Below are positions 10,601 through 17,341 of a stretch of DNA of 64,000 nucleotides, piece by piece. Both the position numbers and the translations under genes were made by a program. The notes beneath the pieces were generated by a model. It worked only from the letters and a program-made list of their open reading frames with translations, was not told where the DNA came from and did not search any database. The first letter of the stretch is position 1; each line of letters begins with the position of its first letter. The DNA comes from Prorocentrum cordatum (lineage: Eukaryota > Sar > Dinophyceae > Prorocentrales > Prorocentraceae), in assembly GCA_963575745.1 (NCBI GenBank), contig CAUYUJ010018323.1:100001-164000 (forward strand), given 5' to 3'.

Positions 10601-13550
10601 CCGCTCCTCCCCCCTGTCCTCGTCGCGGCCGCTGCTGGCAGAGCTCGGCGCGCCCCTGCAGCGCCTGGCGTCCTGGCGGGGGCGCGCGCGCGAGTGAGGC
10701 GGCCGAGGGGGGGTCATGTTTCGGGAGGAGCGGGCGGCCCAGGGGCGAGTCCGCGACGAGGAATCCGAAATGTGTTGTCGAGTCGTTTCCGTTTCCCGTT
10801 TCCCCCGAGATTGCCGGCGCCCCCCCCCTCCCGGACCTCCCCCACGATGCCGGCGAGACCCCGGGGGGGGCCCCCAGCGAATTCGCAAGGGGGCCCCAGG
10901 TGGTTCCCCAGGAGCCCCCGCTCTGCTTCTGATAGCTTTCTGATCCACGCGTTACGCTACTCAGCCCCGAGGTCTCGCTGTGGTACCACAAGGTCATCAC
11001 GGTCATCGCTGAGCCCAACAAGTCGCTGGCGCACTGGTTCCAGGCGTCGGCGGAGGGGCGCCTCCTGAAGAACCGCCCGCGGCTGTACTCCATGAGTTGC
11101 CCGTTATTTTCGCCGTTGGTTGCGGTTGCGCAGTTTTATTCGCAGTTCTTGACTTGGCGGGCCCCCATGTCGGCGCAACTGTTGTGGCAGCATTTCGGAG
11201 ATGGCAGTTTCCAGGACCGCTGGGCGCGACAAACTCGAACGAGAGCAAGGATGATGATGATGATGATGAGGAGGAGGAGGAGGAGGAGGACGACGACGAC
11301 CGACCGACCGACCGACGACGACGACGACGACGACGACGACCGACGACGACCGACGCCGACCGACGACGACGACGACGACAACGACGACCGAGCGAGGAGC
11401 GACGTGGCGGGGGTCAAGGGCGGAGGAGGTGGATACACTACGAGGCACTGCGCATGCCAAGGATTGTGGATATGATGCGGTGGGGGCGTTGGTTAAGGAA
11501 TGAGCCGAGGGCGCCTCAGACAGACCCTGGAGGGTTCCTTATCCGATGAGAGGGCGGCGGGGATATCCACGGCCGATCCACAACTGGAGCTCCGCCGGCT
11601 TCCAGACCCTAATTCCTAATCCAACGATTCCTTATCCAATGCCTCCGCCGTATGAGGGAGGTGGAGGGGATCGCACCACATCGCCCACCCGCTAAAGAGG
11701 AGTTCGCCCGCGAGCACGCTGCGCTGTTCGTGCACTTGCGGAGGGCCCTGCTATGCGTTGCGTCGGAGACTTGGCGCCGGCACTTCCACTTGCTCGAGCC
11801 GCCGTACGCGCTGGTATGTCTCGCCGACGAAAGGCTCGCCTCCGCCGAGGGGCGTCATATCCAGGAGCATATCGTGCGCGAGTTCTGGTCTAAGAACGCT
11901 TGTTGCCACAGGCCGGGGGTGGCTCGTCAACTCAGGGAGCGCATGCCCCACGTCGATCTGATGAGCGACGACATGCTGGCATTCATGTCGCTATGCGAGC
12001 TTTTCCGACCCCGTTGGGTTTGGCCCCCCCTCCCTCCCCCCCCCCCCCCCTTAGTTTGAGCCAGGCGTCATCCACGTCAGCGCGAGCCACATGTCCAGTC
12101 GAACTTGGCAGGCCCCCGCCCTTGCCCTTCCCCCCCATTCGCGTGAGCCCCGGGCCCAGTGGCGCACTCGTTATCCAATCAAGGGGCCGCGGGGGCCTTT
12201 GGTGGGCCCTGCCCGTGATGACCAGCACCGGTCGCTTGACCCGCGTCGTTCTGGGCGCGCGGGGGGCGGGGGGGCTTGCAGCGAGCGCGCGAACTCGCTC
12301 GCGCAGCCCCTGATAATGGGCTCGCGGTTTCTACGAGTGCTGGGCCGTCAGCGTGGCCACTAGCATTGCAGATTCGGAGCGGCAGCACGCGACCAACCGC
12401 CGGTTCAACAAGCTGAGCGGGGATCAGGCTTCGATGCCCTATCTATCGTCGAGCGCCGTGTGTTCCACGGCCAAGACGCTGAAGGCACGTCGCGACAAGC
12501 AGACTGACGAGCATGCTGACATCTTGAGGATCGCTGCGCCAGCCCCCGACCCCCTCCACGACGACCGCGTCGCTGCCGGCGAGACGAAGAGAAAGAGGGC
12601 CCGGTCGGCCAAGGAGTTCTTCCAGGAGTCCTTCATCGAGCTTGATCGGAAGAAGTATGTCAAGGTGTCGCCGACTGATCGGGCCTATAAGGAGAGGCTC
12701 GCTGCGGCCTGGGACCAGCTGAGCGAGGAGAGGCGGCAGAACTTTGTGCGTCAGTCAGAGCTGGAGAAGGCCCGCCGCCTCTCGTTGCCGCCTTCGTTTT
12801 GCTCTGCTTCAGGTGGGCGAGGTGGCGGAGTGGGATGATGACGAGGAGGATGAGGCGAGCCATGGAGGGACGGGGGGAGGTGGGAAGGAGGCGGGGAGGA
12901 GTAGTCGTATATCGTATACGTAGGAGGAGGAGGAGGAGAAGAAGAAGGAATGGGGGGGGCGAGGGCGAGGACAAAAGGGGGGGGCGCTGGGATGACGAGG
13001 GGGGGGGGATGAGGGGGGGGTGGAGGTGGGAGCGGGGGAGGATGAGGATGAGGAGGAGGAGGAGGAGAAGGAGGAGGAGGAGGAGGAGGAGGAGAAGGAG
13101 GAGGCGGAGGGCCGCAGTCGAGGATGCCGACGGCACGGCGTCGCCGCTGGCACGGCGGGAAAACCAAGCCACCAGGCCCGCTTCAAGAGGGAGAAGAAGG
13201 CTGCCACTCTCGCCAAGCGTCGAGAGGATACCCGGCGTTGGAGGAGCGGCGGCGTCCTCACTCGGGCTGAGGCTGCACAGGGGCCTGCGAATCCATCCCT
13301 GCGGCCCGTCGGCGTGGGCGGCTCGGCGTCCAGTGCGCTGGTCGCGCGTGATGCGCCTCATCTCAGCGTGGGCAGTCTGATCATAACGGAGCCGTTGCCG
13401 AGCGGCGAGCTGTCCCCTGTCCTACCACACGCCGCGCGCGACCACCATGATCATCCTCTTTGTGTATCGCGCCTCCGCGGGTACAGCGCGCAGAACGCCA
13501 TGGGCGCGGTGGTGTCCAAGGTGTCGTCACGGGTGAAGCTACCGCGCTGA
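62..13550 (+). CDS. Multi-exon dinoflagellate protein with transposase-like layout (5' end uncertain)
   Basis: Exons recovered from phase continuity: 62-352, 760-844, 1113-1209, 2088-~2171, 3052-3253, 4121-4170, 4741-4813, 4971-5159, ~5461-5819, 6372-6526, 6903-7159, 7734-7896, 8220-8303, 8778-9014, 10369-10402, 10642-10693, 10965-~11240, ~11700-~12005, ~12332-12769, 12813-~12875, ~13100-13550. Most junctions join in frame; donors are GT, GC or GA. The order is SR-rich N-terminus, coiled coil, helix-turn-helix-like segment, an acidic run, a CGNHQGHL motif, a Cys/His cluster ending HHC-x6-CC then KWNKLVPSIDWW, an ERQHATNRR block and an HMG-box-like W-x2-LSEE segment. From memory this order recurs in an abundant unnamed dinoflagellate family that looks transposase-derived; that is inference. 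The stop at 13,548 may be bypassed by a GT donor at 13,521, which would extend the gene into 17,342-20,080. The first three exons are the least certain. Confidence 0.5.
663..720. repeat. Near-perfect palindrome
   Basis: Arms of about 26 bp (CGCGCCACGTTGGAACCGC and its reverse complement) flank a loop of a few bases around position 690. It lies just upstream of the exon at 760, so it is intronic if that exon is real. Confidence 0.8.
760..844 (+). CDS. Coiled-coil exon
   Basis: Follows GGCAG and encodes TPKVIRLEDKVERLEQIAAT and onward, a short amphipathic heptad-like helix. It ends CCAG|GC in phase 1, which joins exactly to AG|GC at 1113, giving a Gly codon and then SSGGGFSRIGEVRGRRDDSR. The intron before it contains a strong palindrome (663-720). 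Confidence 0.45.
909..1016. repeat. Short tandem repeat, three copies
   Basis: Three imperfect copies of a unit like GAGGCTCATGAGATACGG, spaced about 40-50 bp apart, inside the intron between the exons at 760 and 1113. Confidence 0.7.
1738..1941. mobile_element. Foldback element with G-runs (introner- or MITE-like)
   Basis: Inverted ends ATTTCGTAATAAAG and CTTTATTGCGAAAT bound about 200 bp of poly-G tracts. The size and shape resemble the TIR-bounded intron at 30,387-30,585. No clear target-site duplication was found, so class and mobility are inferred. Confidence 0.5.
1958..2026. other. Nested hairpin before a 3' splice site
   Basis: AAAGGGTGAG pairs with CTCACCCTTT and GCAGTATGTG pairs with CACATACTGC. 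The structure is followed by a T-rich tract and TTTGCAG (2040), then TTTTCAG at 2087 ahead of the exon at 2088. Confidence 0.6.
2088..2171 (+). CDS. Basic/coiled-coil exon
   Basis: Starts after CCTTTTCAG and encodes ARWQRRSAPRRTRSACVENK then VALLEGKE. It enters in phase 2, matching the GT donor at 1210. The 3' end is blurred by the GAGGAG microsatellite that follows (to ~2455). Confidence 0.4.
2175..2455. repeat. (GAG)n/(GGA)n microsatellite
   Basis: Nearly pure purine triplet tract. Its six-frame translations are poly-E, poly-R, poly-L and poly-P and are not treated as genes. Confidence 0.9.
2530..2712 (+). repeat. Dispersed repeat R1, copy 1
   Basis: Contains CACAGTCAAC, TAATACGGA, repeats of CCTTGCRTCCTT, CCTTCCAAGGCCCTTGC and a TTATTATCTGGG tail. 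Related copies at 4590-4740 and 40,683-40,862 each end at a splice acceptor. Confidence 0.6.
3052..3253 (+). CDS. Ala/Pro-rich to basic exon
   Basis: After GGGCAG; encodes an Ala/Pro-rich stretch then RRRRGRQPALPGTAFGLRAA and LKRKQAQ. It ends at a canonical CAG|GTCAAC. The phase 0 join to 4121 gives KRKQAQ-LEKSADKVERP. Confidence 0.5.
3323..3403. repeat. (GATGAT)n microsatellite
   Basis: ATG/GAT triplet array inside the intron 3254-4120. Confidence 0.9.
3750..4002. mobile_element. TIR element T1 (253 bp)
   Basis: Left end CAGCGAGGCGCCTGAATAAG and right end CCTTAGGTAAGGGCCCTCACTG are imperfect inverted repeats of the family ends seen in T3 and T4. The inside shares the GGGGCTCGG..CGTTCCTT blocks. 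The flanks are TG (left) and TA (right). Non-autonomous; intronic. Confidence 0.6.
4121..4170 (+). CDS. Short exon LEKSADKVERPVGDET
   Basis: Read-through ends in TGA at 4181. A GA donor after ACCTT (4170, phase 2) instead joins to CTCAG|G at 4741, giving GDETL-SGISLRVKTSKPAG, which reads well. If that splice is wrong this would be a terminal exon. Confidence 0.45.
4311..4366. repeat. Poly(T) tract
   Basis: Almost pure T run, intronic. Confidence 0.95.
4385..4548. repeat. (CGA)n microsatellite
   Basis: CGACGA triplet tract with a few substitutions, intronic. Confidence 0.95.
4590..4740 (+). repeat. Dispersed repeat R1, copy 2, ending at a splice acceptor
   Basis: AACTTTCCAAGGG, CCTTGCATCCTT, GCGTCAACGTGGCCTCC and GCATCCTTATTGTCC match copy 1 closely. 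The copy ends CCCCCTCAG directly before the exon at 4741. Confidence 0.65.
4971..5159 (+). CDS. Helix-turn-helix-like exon
   Basis: Bounded by CCCCAG at 4970 and a GA donor near 5160. Encodes VEVKRTKAEGKGG, then LRLEAAFDKETRFDSLASKY and GMCSNSMRSNSVWVASAYLV. The run LASKYGMCSNSMRSN has the spacing of a short helix-turn-helix, as expected for the DNA-binding end of a transposase-like protein. Domain assignment is inference. Confidence 0.6.
5461..5819 (+). CDS. Acidic then globular exon
   Basis: A poly-Asp run followed by WEDEPTRAL, SQREWLEHMALAAEAHPP, TCVCVARKWDETREKVSIEG and PGKPIVCVDVALPP. It ends CGCAG|GTGGGC in phase 1, joined to CCCAG|CC at 6371. The acceptor sits in GAGGAG repeats and is not resolved. 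Confidence 0.6.
5830..6355. repeat. (CGT)n microsatellite-filled intron
   Basis: TCGTCG triplets with substitutions fill nearly all of the intron 5820-6371. Long ORFs on both strands here are poly-V/R/S/D artefacts. Confidence 0.9.
6372..6526 (+). CDS. Exon ALYEHPLLKFLHPLLRRIMR
   Basis: The join to the previous exon restores an Ala codon. It continues VKAITYEVDGAAGNDKLVHS and ends GCTGAG|GTTATG in phase 0. The next intron (6527-6902) is mostly (CGA)n. Confidence 0.65.
6903..7159 (+). CDS. Exon with CGNHQGHL motif
   Basis: After GTCGCCAG; encodes VDPVEMDEVLLCGNHQGHLI, SLSLIGCLTEGIINDVYAIS, NFLGGAGHWNRFKKALWKAV and onward. The Cys-x-Asn-His-Gln-x-His-Leu motif is distinctive. It ends CTCAG|GCTCG (GC donor, phase 2), joined in frame to 7734. 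Confidence 0.7.
7335..7712. repeat. (GA)n microsatellite
   Basis: Two GAGA arrays separated by G-rich sequence inside intron 7160-7733. The Ser/Leu ORFs over it are artefacts. Confidence 0.95.
7734..7896 (+). CDS. Cys/His-containing exon
   Basis: Encodes VDNDVNRFPSSPRSEPCTRK, HCHAGNADDHVVSSKLADAF and MELWAVFNGHWFAK, ending AAG|GTCAGG. With the next two exons it forms a Cys/His cluster, possibly metal-binding. Confidence 0.65.
7945..8112. repeat. Dispersed repeat R2, copy 1
   Basis: Shares GCGAGGGTTA, the GGTGCCCT block, CTTGGCGTCTCC, GGCCTTC..CGAAGGGGCTCGCGTTCTT and TGTGGCCATG with 29,548-29,702 and, in part, 49,796-49,865. Confidence 0.6.
8220..8303 (+). CDS. Exon with HHC-x6-CC motif
   Basis: A clean 84-nt phase 0 exon between TTCAAG and AAG|GTCGGG, encoding ELVHHCKRGGSCCAGRDDME and RRQTTVDK. 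Confidence 0.65.
8352..8517. mobile_element. TIR element T2 (166 bp)
   Basis: Ends CAGTAAAGACGCTGGGTGAG and CCTTAGGTCAGCGGCCTGACTG. The inside has AAGGGGCTCGG and CGTTCCTTATTTATC as in T1, T3 and T4. The left flank is TA. It lies in intron 8304-8777. Confidence 0.6.
8778..9014 (+). CDS. Exon with KWNKLVPSIDWW block
   Basis: Encodes AVAALNATIFRKKPSKASSN, KWNKLVPSIDWWTFSMSICN, IAAVIVPVAMQQLSV, then a coiled stretch. If unspliced it would stop at 9030. A GC donor after GTCCAG (9014) joins in phase 0 to 10369 and continues the family-like order, so I prefer the splice. The intron 9015-10368 holds a duplicated repeat module. Confidence 0.6.
9077..10345 (+). repeat. Composite repeat module G, copy 1
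   Basis: Order: GAGTTGATCAGGGAAGTGGG block, GAGGAGG, GATGAT array, GAGGAGG, a long GGCCTCTTGG-type minisatellite, GATCGATCAAAGAAG, more minisatellite, a CATCGGAAGCCAAAAGGCGA core with ATCATTGATTTTCC, minisatellite, then GTCCAGGTCCAGG and CCACCTACGCCCAGAGGGCT. The same order recurs at 33,303-35,750. Confidence 0.75.
10369..10693 (+). CDS. Two small exons (10369-10402, 10642-10693)
   Basis: Phase 0 in, phase 1 across, phase 2 out, giving ADSHSECVLERELGAPLQRL then ASWRGRARD and EVSLWYHKV of the next exon. The second donor is CGA|GTGAGG. Short but phase-consistent on all four edges. Confidence 0.45.
10965..11240 (+). CDS. Exon EVSLWYHKVITVIAEPNKSL
   Basis: After CTACTCAG; continues AHWFQASAEGRLLKNRPRLY and, unspliced, SAQLLWQHFGDGSFQDRWAR. 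The 3' end is lost in a GATGAT/GAGGAG/CGACGA tract (11,250-11,400). Confidence 0.6.
11700..12005 (+). CDS. Exon EFAREHAALFVHLRRALLCV
   Basis: Continues ASETWRRHFHLLEPPYALVC, SAEGRHIQEHIVREFWSKNA, and RQLRERMPHVDLMSDDMLAF. The acceptor is AAGAG at 11,696-11,699; the donor, near 11,995-12,010, is not resolved. Confidence 0.6.
12332..12769 (+). CDS. ERQHATNRR and HMG-box-like exon
   Basis: Encodes VATSIADSERQHATNRRFNK, DQASMPYLSSSAVCSTAKTL, a basic segment, then RSAKEFFQESFIELDRKKYV and AAAWDQLSEERRQNFVRQSE. The last part has the W-x2-LSEE-x3-F spacing of a divergent HMG box. The GC donor after GAGAAG would make a 43-bp intron with a clear pyrimidine tract before TTCAG at 12,812. Confidence 0.6.
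12813..13550 (+). CDS. Acidic exon and basic C-terminal exon
   Basis: 12,813-~12,875 encodes VGEVAEWDDDEEDEASHGG. After a GGA/GAG-rich intron, ~13,100-13,550 encodes KPSHQARFKREKKAATLAKR, later LVARDAPHLSVGSLIITEPL and SAQNAMGAVVSKVSSRVKLP before TGA at 13,548. An AAG|GTGTCG donor at 13,521 offers an alternative continuation to 17,342. Confidence 0.45.
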
Positions 13551-13724
13551 TGGGGACGGGTGGATGGCATGCGTGTCTGCGCGCGTGCTTGGAATTCACA
13601 GGTTGTCAGTTTTTCATATTAGTCTCGGGGTAAGCACGCCCGGACCGTGACGCCGTGACGCCCAGGGGCCCGGGTATTCGGCAAACAGCAAATCTGGGCA
13701 CATGTGTGCACGGCGAGAGGGACA

Positions 13725-13822
13725 ACAACTGCATGTCAATCTTATGTTGTTCCATCTTGCCGCCAAGTATCGCATGAAACAGCATGTCAATCTTGCGATG
13801 TTCCAACTTGCTGTAACTTGCT
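13725..13822. repeat. Direct duplication with GCATGTCAATCTT
   Basis: Two copies of GCATGTCAATCTT..ATGTTGTTCCAACTTG-like sequence. The rest of 13,551-14,077 shows no convincing coding signal; small GCGCGAAGTTATTCGCGC foldbacks occur at 13,893-14,030. Confidence 0.6.
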
Positions 13823-15339
13823 GTCACGCGAGCGTCGATCATCGGGGAGCGGGCGGTGCCATTGGACCACCCTAGACTGCAGGGGCTCCCACGAGGGCGC
13901 GAAGGTATTCGCGCTTCGCGCTTCGCGGTCCTCGTTCCTCGTCCTTCTACTCATCCTCATCTTCGCCCCTGAGGGGGGCGGCGGCGCGAAAGCGCGAAGT
14001 TATTCGCGCTTCGCGCAGCGCGCAGCGCGAAGTTGGGGGCCCTTGGTCTGTGAGGGGCGCCATGCGATGTTTTGTTCCCAACCATACTGTGGTGTTGGGT
14101 CTTCGTTTTGAAGAGAGAGCGCCCCGCGTCCTCCTCTCCTCTCCTCCTCCCCTCCCCCCCCCCTCTCCTCTCCTCCTCCCCTCCTTCTCTCCTCATCCCC
14201 TCCTCCCCTCATCCTCCTCTTCTCCTATCCTCTTCTCTTCTCTCTATGCCCAAGTGGCCGCGTTCGCATTAGTCTCCGTCACCCATTTCGGCACACCCCT
14301 CACGCGGTTCGCGGCCCCATATGGAGCCCCACCGAAGGCCCAAGTGGCCGCGTTCGCATTAGTCCGCACCTCCCATAGGCCCAAGTGGCCGTGTTCGTAT
14401 TTGTCCGGGCCGCCCATTTCGGCACACCCCTCACACGGTTCGTGGCCCCATAGGGAGCCCCACCGAAGGCCCAAGTGGCCGCGTTCGCATTAGTCCGAGC
14501 CGCCAATTTCGGCACACCCCTCGCACGGTTCGTGGCCCCATCGGGGGCCCCACCGAAGGCCCAAGCGGCCGCGTTCGTGCAGTGAAGGTCTTGACCTAAG
14601 GAACGATCAATAAGGAACGAAGCCCTTTTTTTCCACGTGGGCAGATGAAGTCAGAGGGAGCGGCCGAGCCCCTTTCCGTCTCGGTTCCGCGCGCGAGCGC
14701 CCAATCGCACCGCGCAAGGAACGCCGGGGGCTCACGTGGCGGCGTGGATCTTAAATTGACCACTTGCCGATTCGGTTCCGAGTGTGAGCCCCCGCTCGCA
14801 CCGCGCAAGGAACGCCAGGGGCTCGCTTGGGGGGCTGGGCCTTAAGTTGACCGCTTTCGGACTCGATTACGCACGTGAGCTCCAGCTCGCGCCGCGCACA
14901 GAACGCAAGGGGCACGCGCAGGGGACTGCGCCTTAACGCGACCACTTTCCGATCCGGTCACGCATGTGAGCCCCCGCTCGCACCGCGCAAAGAACGCCGA
15001 GGGGCTTGCGCGGGGGGCCGGGCCTCAACGTGGCAATTGTCCACCGTCCTTCGGCCTTCTTAAAGGGCGCAAGAAAAAATCAAATCCAGTTTTGGGAATT
15101 ACATGTCGGCTTTTGTATTGTGAACAATGCAGAACTGCGGGCTCCAGAAAAATTCAAGTCCAGTTTTGGGAATTACATATCGGCTTTTGTATTGTGAACA
15201 ATGCAGAACTGTTCCGCCGCGCGCGCGTGGGGCGGGTGACCCACCGTCCTTCGGCCTCCTTCAAGGGCTCCAGAAAAATTCAAATCCAGTTTTGTGAATT
15301 GCATGTCGGCTTTTTACATTGGGAATTACCTTCGGCTTT

Positions 15340-15790
15340 TGGGTGGTGGTGGTGGTGGTGGTGGTGTGCGTGGTGTGGTGGTGGTGGTGGTGGTGGTGGT
15401 GTGTGTGTGTGTGTGTGTTTGTGGTGTGTGGTGTGGGTGGTGGTGGTGGTGGTGGTTGTGGTGGTGGTGGTGGTGTGGTGGTGGTGGTGGTGGTGGTCTG
15501 GTGTGTGTGTGTGTGGTGTGGTGGTGGTGGTGGTTGTGGGGGTGGTGGTGCGTGTGTGGTGTGTGGTGTGTGGTGTGTGTGTGGGTGGTCGTGGGTGGTG
15601 GTGGTGGTGGTGGTGGTGGCGGCGGCGGTGGTGTGTGTGTGTGTGGTGCGGTGGTGGTGATGGTGGTGGTGGTGATGGTGGTGGTGGTGTGGTGTGTGGT
15701 GTGTGGTGTGAGGTGTGTGGTGTGTGTGTGGATGGTGGTGGTGGTGGTGGTGGTGTGTGGTGTGTGATGTGTGGTGCGTGGTGTGCGGTG
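15340..15790. repeat. (GGT/GT)n microsatellite
   Basis: Mixed GGTGGT and GTGTGT array inside T3. The GT-rich part could adopt Z-form DNA. Long Val/Trp/Gly and His/Thr ORFs here are artefacts. Confidence 0.9.
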
Positions 15791-15821
15791 GTGGGCGGTC
15801 TCCATGTTCTGCCGTGGTCGT

Positions 15822-15945
15822 CGAGGGGGCGAGGCGGGATACCCAGGGGCACTCAGGGACCATCGGGGCAACTTGGGGTCTGGCGGCCGCGGTATGCAGG
15901 GTCATGTTCTCGTTTTCGTCGAGGGCGAGGGGGGCCAACATGGGG
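15822..15945 (-). repeat. Dispersed repeat R3, copy 1
   Basis: The reverse complement of this block (CCAGACCCCAAGTTGCCCCG, ATGGTCCC, CCCTGGGTGCCCC, CCTCGACGAAAACG) matches 28,862-28,980. Confidence 0.65.
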
Positions 15946-17341
15946 TCATACACCCTGAAGGACGCAGCGGGTGACACGGTTACGGGGGGCCCCCGGCCAA
16001 CATTCTGTCATTCAGGCCCAGGAAAGCAGCGGGTGACTTGTGTCACCCCCGAAGCCTCAACTCACGCCGGGGCGACTGAACGGGGGGGGCCGAGATTGGA
16101 GCTGGACCTTAACGCAACCACCGTTCATGCATGTCGAGCCAGTGTGCTCCGAACCGCGTGGCCGAAGGAACGGGGGGGGGGCTCTTGCGAGGAATTGGAC
16201 CTCAATGCCCCTACCTTGGCATGCGGATAGGGGCGAAAGCTCCAGCGCGCGCCCCGCAAGGAACGGGGGGGCCCGAGAGAGGAGCTGGGCCTTGGCGCGA
16301 CCACCGTAGCTTTATGTCGAGCTAGTGAGCTCCGAAACGCGCGGCGTAAGGAACGGGGGGTGCTCCAGCGAGGAACTGGACCTTAATGCCCCTACCCTGG
16401 CGCGCGGAACAGGCGAAAGCTCCAGCGCGCGCCCCGCAAAGAACGGGGGGGCCCCAGAGAGGCGCCGGGCTTATACGCGACCGCCGTCACATTACGTCGA
16501 GCAAGCGCAAGGAACCGAGCCCCCCCCGTGGAGCACCGTTCCTTAGACCGTCCGCCCCGATCGACAAATCGAACCCGCGCGTCCAAAATCGCAAGGAACA
16601 CCGGGGGGGCTCGCCGCCAACAAGGTAGCGGAGCGCATGCAAACCTAAGGAACGACCGAGCCCCTTTTGAAAAGTAAGTGTTCCTTACTCAAGGCTTTCA
16701 CTGTATTAGTCCGAGCCGCCCATGTCGGCACACCCCTCACACGGTTCGCGGCCCCATAGGGAGCCCCACCGAAGGCCCAAGTGGCCGCGTTCGCATTAGT
16801 CCGAGCCGCCCATTTCGGCACACCCCTCACACGGTTCGTGGCCCCATAGGAAGCCCCACCGAAGGCCAACGTGGCCATGTTCGCATTAGTCCCCGCCGCC
16901 AATTTCGGCACGCCCCTCGCACGGTTCGTGGCCCCATAGGGATCCCAACCGAACGCCCAAGTGGCCGCGTTCGCATTAGTCCCCGCCACCCATTTCGGCA
17001 CACCCTCACACGGTTCGTGGCCCCATAGGGATCCCAACCGAACGCCCAAGTGGCCGCGTTCGCATTAGTCCCCGCCACACATGTCGGTACACCCCTCTCA
17101 CGGTTTGTGGCCCCATAGGGGGCCCCACCGAAGGCCCAAGTGGCCGCGTTCGCATAAGTCCCGCCACCAATTTCGGCACACCCCTCACACGGTTTGTGGC
17201 CCCATGCCGCCGATTTCGGCACACCCCTCGCAAGGTTCGTGGCCCTATATGGGGTTCTACAAAAGGCGGTACTCGCAATGCGGTTACTCGCAGTTGCGTA
17301 TGGTTGGGTTCTTTGCCAGGCTAACGTTTTGTTGCGCCTCC

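Larger units (their letters stand above)
14580..16703 (-). mobile_element. TIR element T3 (2.1 kb)
   Basis: Begins CAGTGAAGGTCTTGACCTAAGGAAC-like and ends in the inverted CTTACTCAAGGCTTTCACTG. It sits inside a satellite unit whose halves, GTTCGT and TATTAGTCC, rejoin to the normal repeat. Flanks are TG and TA. Inside are about 120-bp GC-rich repeats (14,690-15,050), copies of a GTCGGCTTTTGTATTGTGAA block, a GGTGGT tract and GGAACGGGG units. No transposase ORF was seen. Confidence 0.65.
14078..17330 (+). mobile_element. Composite satellite module M, copy 1 (interrupted by T3)
   Basis: Starts CCCAACCATACTGTGGTGTT and TCGTTTTGAAGAGA, then a CTCCTC pyrimidine tract, then about 90-bp satellite units (14,255-14,579 and 16,704-17,250). 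It ends CGCAATGCGGTTACTCGCAG and GGTTGGGTTCTTTGCCAGGC. Element T3 splits one satellite unit. The 3' end coincides with an AG acceptor before the exon holding ATG 17,342. Confidence 0.65.
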